Of a stretch of DNA of 10,406 bases, positions 6,903-10,406 are shown one piece after another. How positions within the stretch are numbered: the stretch's first letter is position 1; every line of letters starts with the position of its first letter. Location: the NCBI GenBank assembly GCA_019243975.1, contig JAFATL010000178.1:1-10406 (forward strand), read 5' to 3'. The position numbers and the translations under genes were made by a program. The notes below the pieces were generated by a model, which was not told where the DNA came from, did not search any database, and worked only from the letters and a program-made list of their open reading frames with translations. This DNA comes from Actinomycetota bacterium (GTDB lineage Bacteria > Actinomycetota > Acidimicrobiia > Acidimicrobiales > JAFATL01).

Positions 6903-7987
6903 TCGAGGCCGGCCGCGTCGCCGCACTGCTGGTGGGTGTGGCGATCGTGCTGGCCACGTTTGGGTCCGCCATCCGCACGGTGGTGCTGCCTCGGGGGAAC
7001 CCGGCGCGCATCACCCGGTTGGTGTTCCGGTCGATGCGGCGGCTGTTCTCGATCCGCATCGGGCGGCATCCGACGTATGAGCGCATCGACCGCGTGCTGG
7101 CGCCATTCGCCCCGCTGAGCCTGATCACCTTGGTGTTCGTCTGGCTGGCGTTGGTGATGGTCGGATACAGCGGTATCTACCTGATCGATACGAGTCGCTC
7201 GATCACCGACGCCATCATCCTGAGCGGCTCGTCGTTGGCGACGCTGGGCTTCGTGCACCCGGGCCAGGTGGGGGGCGTGCTGCTGGTGCTGTCGGAGGCG
7301 GCCGTCGGGTTGGTGATCATCGCCTTGCTGATCACCTACCTACCGAGCATCTACGGGGCGTTCTCGCGACGCGAGCAGGTGGTGGCCTATATGGACACCC
7401 GTGCCGGTTCGCCGCCGTCGGCGGCCGCGTTGATCGTTCGCTTCTGGGCCATCGAGTGGTTGGAGGAGATCAGCGACCTGTGGGCGCCGTGGGAGTCGTG
7501 GTTCATCGACCTCCAGGAGACGCACACCACGTTCCCGTCGCTGGCGTTCTTCCGCTCGCCTGAACCAGACCAGTCGTGGATCACGTCGGCAGGGGTGATG
7601 CTCGACACCGCGTCGCTCGTGGTCTCGATGATCGACCGCCCGCGCGATCCCGCTGCGGAGCTGTTCATCCGTTCCGGCTACCTCGCCCTCCGGCGCATCG
7701 CGACGCAGTTCCCTGCGCTGGTGCCATTCCCTCCCGACCCCGCCCCGACGGATCCGATCAGCATCGCCCGCGAGGAGTTCGACGAGGTCTGGCACAAGCT
7801 CGAGGACGCCGGCGTCCCGCTCGTGGACGAGCCCGACGACGCGTGGGCCGCGTTCAAGGGCTGGCGGGTGAACTACGACGCGGTGCTGATCGGCTTGGCC
7901 CGCCTCACCAACGCGCCGTACGCGGCGTGGGTCAGCGACCGGTCGATCGTGTCGGCGGGTCCTAGGCGTTCCCGCCGGCGCGCTTGA
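6899..7987 (+). CDS. Two-helix-pore (K+ channel-like) membrane protein with cytoplasmic domain
   Basis: This 362-residue protein has three hydrophobic segments: about 6-26, 70-95 and 124-149. Between the last two lies a short pore-helix-like segment ending SGSSLATLGF at 109-118. The outer helix, pore loop and inner helix arrangement is that of an ion-channel (Ion_trans_2) pore, and TLGF resembles the potassium filter signature T-x-G-[YF]-G. The final glycine is replaced (TLGFV), so selectivity is uncertain. An amphipathic, arginine-rich linker (about 31-66) precedes the pore, and a soluble domain of about 210 residues, containing tryptophan-rich IEWLEEISDLWAPWESW near 185-201, follows it. I recognise no ligand-binding motif in that domain. 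The start overlaps the kinase stop as ATGA, suggesting coupled synthesis. Its 3' end overlaps the convergent HTH-Clp_N gene by 26 bases. Confidence 0.72.
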   Translation: MIEAGRVAALLVGVAIVLATFGSAIRTVVLPRGNPARITRLVFRSMRRLFSIRIGRHPTYERIDRVLAPFAPLSLITLVFVWLALVMVGYSGIYLIDTSRSITDAIILSGSSLATLGFVHPGQVGGVLLVLSEAAVGLVIIALLITYLPSIYGAFSRREQVVAYMDTRAGSPPSAAALIVRFWAIEWLEEISDLWAPWESWFIDLQETHTTFPSLAFFRSPEPDQSWITSAGVMLDTASLVVSMIDRPRDPAAELFIRSGYLALRRIATQFPALVPFPPDPAPTDPISIAREEFDEVWHKLEDAGVPLVDEPDDAWAAFKGWRVNYDAVLIGLARLTNAPYAAWVSDRSIVSAGPRRSRRRA

Positions 7988-8684
7988 CCATGTAGGCCGA
8001 CAGCACCTTCATCACCTCGGCCCGCACCTTCTCCTCGGTGGCGCCGAGCTCGCGCAGAACGTCGCCGCCGAGCCCTTCGTAACTGGCCAACGCGATCAGC
8101 ATGTGTTCGGTGCCGATGTAGTTGTGGCCGAGGCGCAGCGCTTCGCGCATGGTGAGCTCCAGCACCTTGGCCGCGCGCGGGGTGAACACGGGCACGGGGG
8201 GAGCGTCGGCGCTGGGCGGGCCGAGGCGCGCCTCGATCGCCGTGCGGAGCGCGTCCACCGACGTGCCCAGCGCCTCCAACGCAACGGCGGCCAGCGTCTG
8301 CGGGTCGTGACACAGGCCGAGGGCGATGTGCTCGGTACCGATGTAGTTGTGCTTGTGCGTGCGCGCCGCCGTGGTGGCCTCGTTGAGCACGGTCTGGGCG
8401 CGCGGGGTGTAGCGGGTCAGCACCGCGTCGGTGAGGTCGCGGGGGACGAAGCGTTGCTGGGCCGCCTGCTTGGTCACGCCAAGGGCGGTGCCGATCTGCG
8501 ACCACGGCAGGCCGGCGGCGCGGGCCTCGTCGACGAAGTGGCCGACCAGGTTGTCGCCCAGCGCGTCGAGGTCGGCGGCCATCGCCACCGCCGCCCCGAG
8601 GCGGCCGAGGGGATCGCCGTGGTGGTCGGTCCGTTCCTCGACCTTGCGGACGAGTTCTTCGAGCGTCAGCGGCAAGTCGGCCAT
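7962..8684 (-). CDS. HTH domain fused to a complete ClpC N-terminal (Clp_N) domain; ClpC2-like
   Basis: This 240-residue protein has no ATPase domain. Residues 57-78 (ARAAGLPWSQIGTALGVTKQ and following) form a sigma-region-4-like helix-turn-helix. Two Clp_N repeats follow at about 92-150 and 167-228, each with the hallmark NYIGTEH (113-119 and 188-194). Together they correspond to one full ClpC N-terminal domain, the adaptor and substrate dock of the ClpCP protease. E118 and E193 in GTEH match the ClpC glutamates known from Bacillus to bind phospho-arginine. Overall design and size resemble mycobacterial ClpC2 (Rv2667). The likely role is a DNA-binding regulator that senses ClpC substrates or ClpC-directed compounds, or a decoy for them. 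The ATG at 8684 lies seven bases after a -10 with a good -35, overlaid by two inverted repeats, so autoregulation is likely. Confidence 0.87.
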   Translation of the reverse strand: MADLPLTLEELVRKVEERTDHHGDPLGRLGAAVAMAADLDALGDNLVGHFVDEARAAGLPWSQIGTALGVTKQAAQQRFVPRDLTDAVLTRYTPRAQTVLNEATTAARTHKHNYIGTEHIALGLCHDPQTLAAVALEALGTSVDALRTAIEARLGPPSADAPPVPVFTPRAAKVLELTMREALRLGHNYIGTEHMLIALASYEGLGGDVLRELGATEEKVRAEVMKVLSAYMVKRAGGNA

Positions 8685-8685
8685 G

Positions 8686-8704
8686 CGTCAACTTGTACTT
8701 GACG
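8686..8704. promoter_or_regulatory. Operator-like 19-bp inverted repeat, site 1 (covers -10)
   Basis: CGTCAACTTGTACTTGACG has perfect 6-bp arms CGTCAA/TTGACG around a 7-base core. It covers the -10 of the HTH-Clp_N promoter and ends one base before that gene's ATG. The same arms and spacing recur 29 bases away at 8715, which makes chance unlikely. Confidence 0.65.
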
Positions 8705-8720
8705 CTGCCAGGTTCGTCAA
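8692..8720 (-). promoter_or_regulatory. Promoter of the HTH-Clp_N gene (TTGACG-N17-TACAAG)
   Basis: On the minus strand TTGACG (8720-8715) is separated by exactly 17 bases from TACAAG (8697-8692). Seven bases then precede the ATG at 8684. This is the best -35/-10 pair in the window and implies an essentially leaderless transcript. The -10 falls inside one 19-bp inverted repeat and the -35 is an arm of the second. Confidence 0.65.
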
Positions 8721-8733
8721 TCCCGGATTGACG
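8715..8733. promoter_or_regulatory. Operator-like 19-bp inverted repeat, site 2 (covers -35)
   Basis: CGTCAATCCCGGATTGACG is a perfect 9-bp inverted repeat around a single central C. It shares CGTCAA-N7-TTGACG with site 1; the centres (8695 and 8724) are 29 bp apart, a little under three helical turns. Its left arm is the -35 of the HTH-Clp_N promoter. Its right arm, TTGACG at 8728-8733, could also serve as a plus-strand -35 towards the SARP gene, with TACGAA at 8753 (19-base spacer). Confidence 0.7.
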
Positions 8734-8814
8734 GGACATTTGCCTTTACGCGTACGAATTGCGTGAAAACCGTCAGTAACATCGACGGTGCAGGGCGGGA
8801 TGCTGGGGAGGGTC
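8734..8814 (+). promoter_or_regulatory. Upstream region of the SARP-type regulator gene
   Basis: This AT-richer stretch holds TAACAT (8777-8782), five bases before an in-frame GTG at 8788, and a Shine-Dalgarno-like GGGGAGGG (8805-8812), two bases before the GTG at 8815. A further inverted repeat, ACCGTC-N9-GACGGT (8769-8789), overlaps TAACAT and may be an operator for the SARP gene. It differs in arm sequence and spacing from the two 19-bp sites. Confidence 0.4.
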
Positions 8815-10406
8815 GTGGAGTACCGCATACTCGGGGCGCTGGAGGTCGCGGTCGACGGCAAGGTCGTCGCGGTGGGGGGCTCGCGCGAGCGCGCCCTGCT
8901 CGCCCTCCTCCTGCTGCGCGCCAATCAGGTGGTGCCCGCCGACACGCTCGTCGAAGAGCTGTGGGGCGGCCGGCCCACCGAGGCGGCGGAGAACACGTTG
9001 CGGGTGTACGTCTCCCGCCTGCGCAAGGCGTTGCGGCTGGCCGGGGCCGAAGAGGTGCTGGTCACCCAGACGCCGGGCTACGTGCTGCGCGTGCAGCCCG
9101 ACGAGCTCGACGCATCGCGGTTCGAGGCGGCGGCGGCGGTTGGCAAGCAGCACCTGCTCGACGGCGACGCCCCCGCCGCGTCGGCGGTGCTGCGCGACGC
9201 GCTGGCGTTGTGGCGCGGGCCGGCGCTCGTCGACCTGGCCGACCTCGGTTCCGCCCTGCCCGAGGCAGCGCGCCTGGAGGAGCGACGCCTCGAGGTCACC
9301 GAGGATCGCATCGAGGCCGACTTGGCCTGCGGCCGGCACCGAGAGGTGGTCGGCGAGCTCGAGCTGCTGACGGGAACGCACCCGCTGCGGGAACGGCTGT
9401 GGGGCCACCGCATGCTCGCGTTGTACCGGTCGGGTCGGCAGGCCGAGGCGCTGCGCGCCTACCAGGACGTGCGGGCGCTGCTGGGCGATCAGCTCGGCAT
9501 CGACCCGGGTCCGGAGCTGCGGCGGCTGGAGGACGCCATCCTCCAGCACGCGCCCGAGCTCGATTGGGAAGGCGAGGTGCAGCCGGTCGTGCCGCCTTCG
9601 TCCATCGCCGGCGCAGTGCCGACGACGCCTTTCGCCGAGTCCGCGCCAGTCGCGCCGACCGCGCCTGCCGCGGCGCCGCCGGCCGAGCCGGTCCGGGTGG
9701 TGGCCACCGGCCTCCTCACGCTTCTGTTCACCGACATCGCCGCCTTCGACGAGTTGCTCGAACGCGAGGGCGACGAGGCGGCCGAGCGCCGCCGCCGCAC
9801 GCACCTGCGTCTCGTGCGCGAGGCCGCCGGTGCGTGGCAGGGCTCGGAGCCCAAGAGCCTGGCCGCCGGCCTTTTGCTGACGTTCACCAGCGCCGTCGAC
9901 GCGGTCGCGTGCGCGGTGAGCGTGCAGCAGGCCATCGAGCGCCACGACCGCCGCTACCCCGACGAGCGGCTGGAGACGCGCATCGGCCTGCACGTCGGTG
10001 AGTCGATCATCGACGAGGCCGACTATTTCGGCCCCGACGTCGTCACGGCGCGCCGGGTGTGCGAGTCGGCGGTCGCCGGGCAGATCCTCGCCACCGAAGT
10101 GGTGGCCAGCCTGGTGGGATCGCGCGGGCAGTACCGCTTCGCCGACCACGGCTCGCTCGACGTGCGGGGCGTGTCGCGTCCGATCACCACGCATACCGTG
10201 CTGTGGCAGGCGGCCAAGGCCATCGCCCTGCCGTTGCCCCGCGCCGTGGCCACCGACCAGCAGCCGTTCGTCGGGCGGTCCGACGAAAGCGATGTGCTGG
10301 AGGCGGCGTGGGAGGAGGCCACCAAGCAGCAGCGCCAGGCGGTGCTGATCGGCGGTGAGCCGGGCATCGGCAAGACCCGGCTGGCCACCGAGTTCGCCTT
10401 GCGCGC
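8815..10406 (+). CDS. SARP/BTAD-type regulator with degenerate class III cyclase domain and NTPase domain (partial, 3' end beyond window)
   Basis: The frame is open from the start to the window end (530 residues seen). Residues 1-93 are an OmpR-like winged helix (MEYRILGALEV at the start, TLRVYVSRLRKAL, TQTPGYVLRV). Residues 97-245 are a bacterial transcriptional activation (BTAD) domain. A Pro/Ala-rich linker spans about 255-293. Residues 300-465 resemble a class III nucleotide cyclase with LFTDI (304-308) and RIGLHVGE (389-396). However, the second metal site GDG reads AAG (350-352), and the conserved catalytic asparagine of the VN-x-A-A-R motif is replaced (VVTARR). Residues 484-530 begin an AAA/STAND-type ATPase (PFVGR; Walker A GGEPGIGKTR at 513-522). 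It is probably an ATP-dependent transcriptional activator with a non-catalytic cyclase-like sensor. In-frame starts at 8788 (GTG) and 8800 (ATG) are alternatives. Confidence 0.85.
   Translation, partial: MEYRILGALEVAVDGKVVAVGGSRERALLALLLLRANQVVPADTLVEELWGGRPTEAAENTLRVYVSRLRKALRLAGAEEVLVTQTPGYVLRVQPDELDASRFEAAAAVGKQHLLDGDAPAASAVLRDALALWRGPALVDLADLGSALPEAARLEERRLEVTEDRIEADLACGRHREVVGELELLTGTHPLRERLWGHRMLALYRSGRQAEALRAYQDVRALLGDQLGIDPGPELRRLEDAILQHAPELDWEGEVQPVVPPSSIAGAVPTTPFAESAPVAPTAPAAAPPAEPVRVVATGLLTLLFTDIAAFDELLEREGDEAAERRRRTHLRLVREAAGAWQGSEPKSLAAGLLLTFTSAVDAVACAVSVQQAIERHDRRYPDERLETRIGLHVGESIIDEADYFGPDVVTARRVCESAVAGQILATEVVASLVGSRGQYRFADHGSLDVRGVSRPITTHTVLWQAAKAIALPLPRAVATDQQPFVGRSDESDVLEAAWEEATKQQRQAVLIGGEPGIGKTRLATEFALR

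Noticed and set aside
8773..10194. A 473-codon minus-strand open frame opposite the SARP gene
   Set aside because: The plus frame carries winged-helix, BTAD, cyclase and Walker A motifs; the opposite frame is low-complexity shadow.

Overview
The window is GC-rich throughout (roughly 70% by eye), with gene starts that are often GTG and mostly lack a Shine-Dalgarno sequence. The gene content points to a high-GC actinobacterium: OmpR-type two-component genes, a BTAD/SARP regulator with cyclase and ATPase domains, a ClpC2-like HTH-Clp_N protein, and a lysyl-phosphatidylglycerol-synthase-like protein. A deep lineage such as the Acidimicrobiia is plausible, but the sequence alone cannot settle this. 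I see no RNA genes, insertion sequences, CRISPR arrays or clear intrinsic terminators.

Layout. A partial unknown gene (1-134, minus) and a polysaccharide deacetylase (161-847, minus) lie back to back. The deacetylase diverges from an OmpR/PhoB response regulator (883-1554, plus), which is followed by a phytanoyl-CoA-dioxygenase-like protein (1579-2454, plus). Convergent to that is a 990-residue membrane protein (2461-5433, minus). It joins a metallophosphoesterase domain, itself interrupted by two membrane helices, to an MprF-like membrane region and aminoacyl-phosphatidylglycerol synthase domain. Divergent from it is a sensor histidine kinase (5520-6902, plus), overlapping by four bases a K+-channel-like membrane protein (6899-7987, plus). 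The channel gene overlaps tail to tail with a gene for an HTH domain fused to a complete ClpC N-terminal domain (7962-8684, minus). Divergent from that is a large SARP-type regulator with a degenerate class III cyclase domain and an NTPase domain, cut by the window end (8815-10406, plus).

Regulation. A TANNNT -10 hexamer lies exactly 6 or 7 bases upstream of most start codons, the geometry of leaderless transcription, and it decides several starts. The gap between the HTH-Clp_N gene and the SARP gene holds two related 19-bp inverted repeats (CGTCAA-N7-TTGACG). One covers the -10 and the other the -35 of the HTH-Clp_N promoter, which strongly suggests repression, most simply autorepression.

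How it may work together (inference). Deacetylation of surface glycans and aminoacylation of membrane lipid both reduce the net negative charge of the envelope, and a two-component pair is distributed around these genes. The HTH-Clp_N protein keeps the glutamates that bind phospho-arginine in ClpC, so it may sense protein damage or ClpC-directed drugs. The right half therefore reads as a sensing and regulatory block next to envelope-modification genes.
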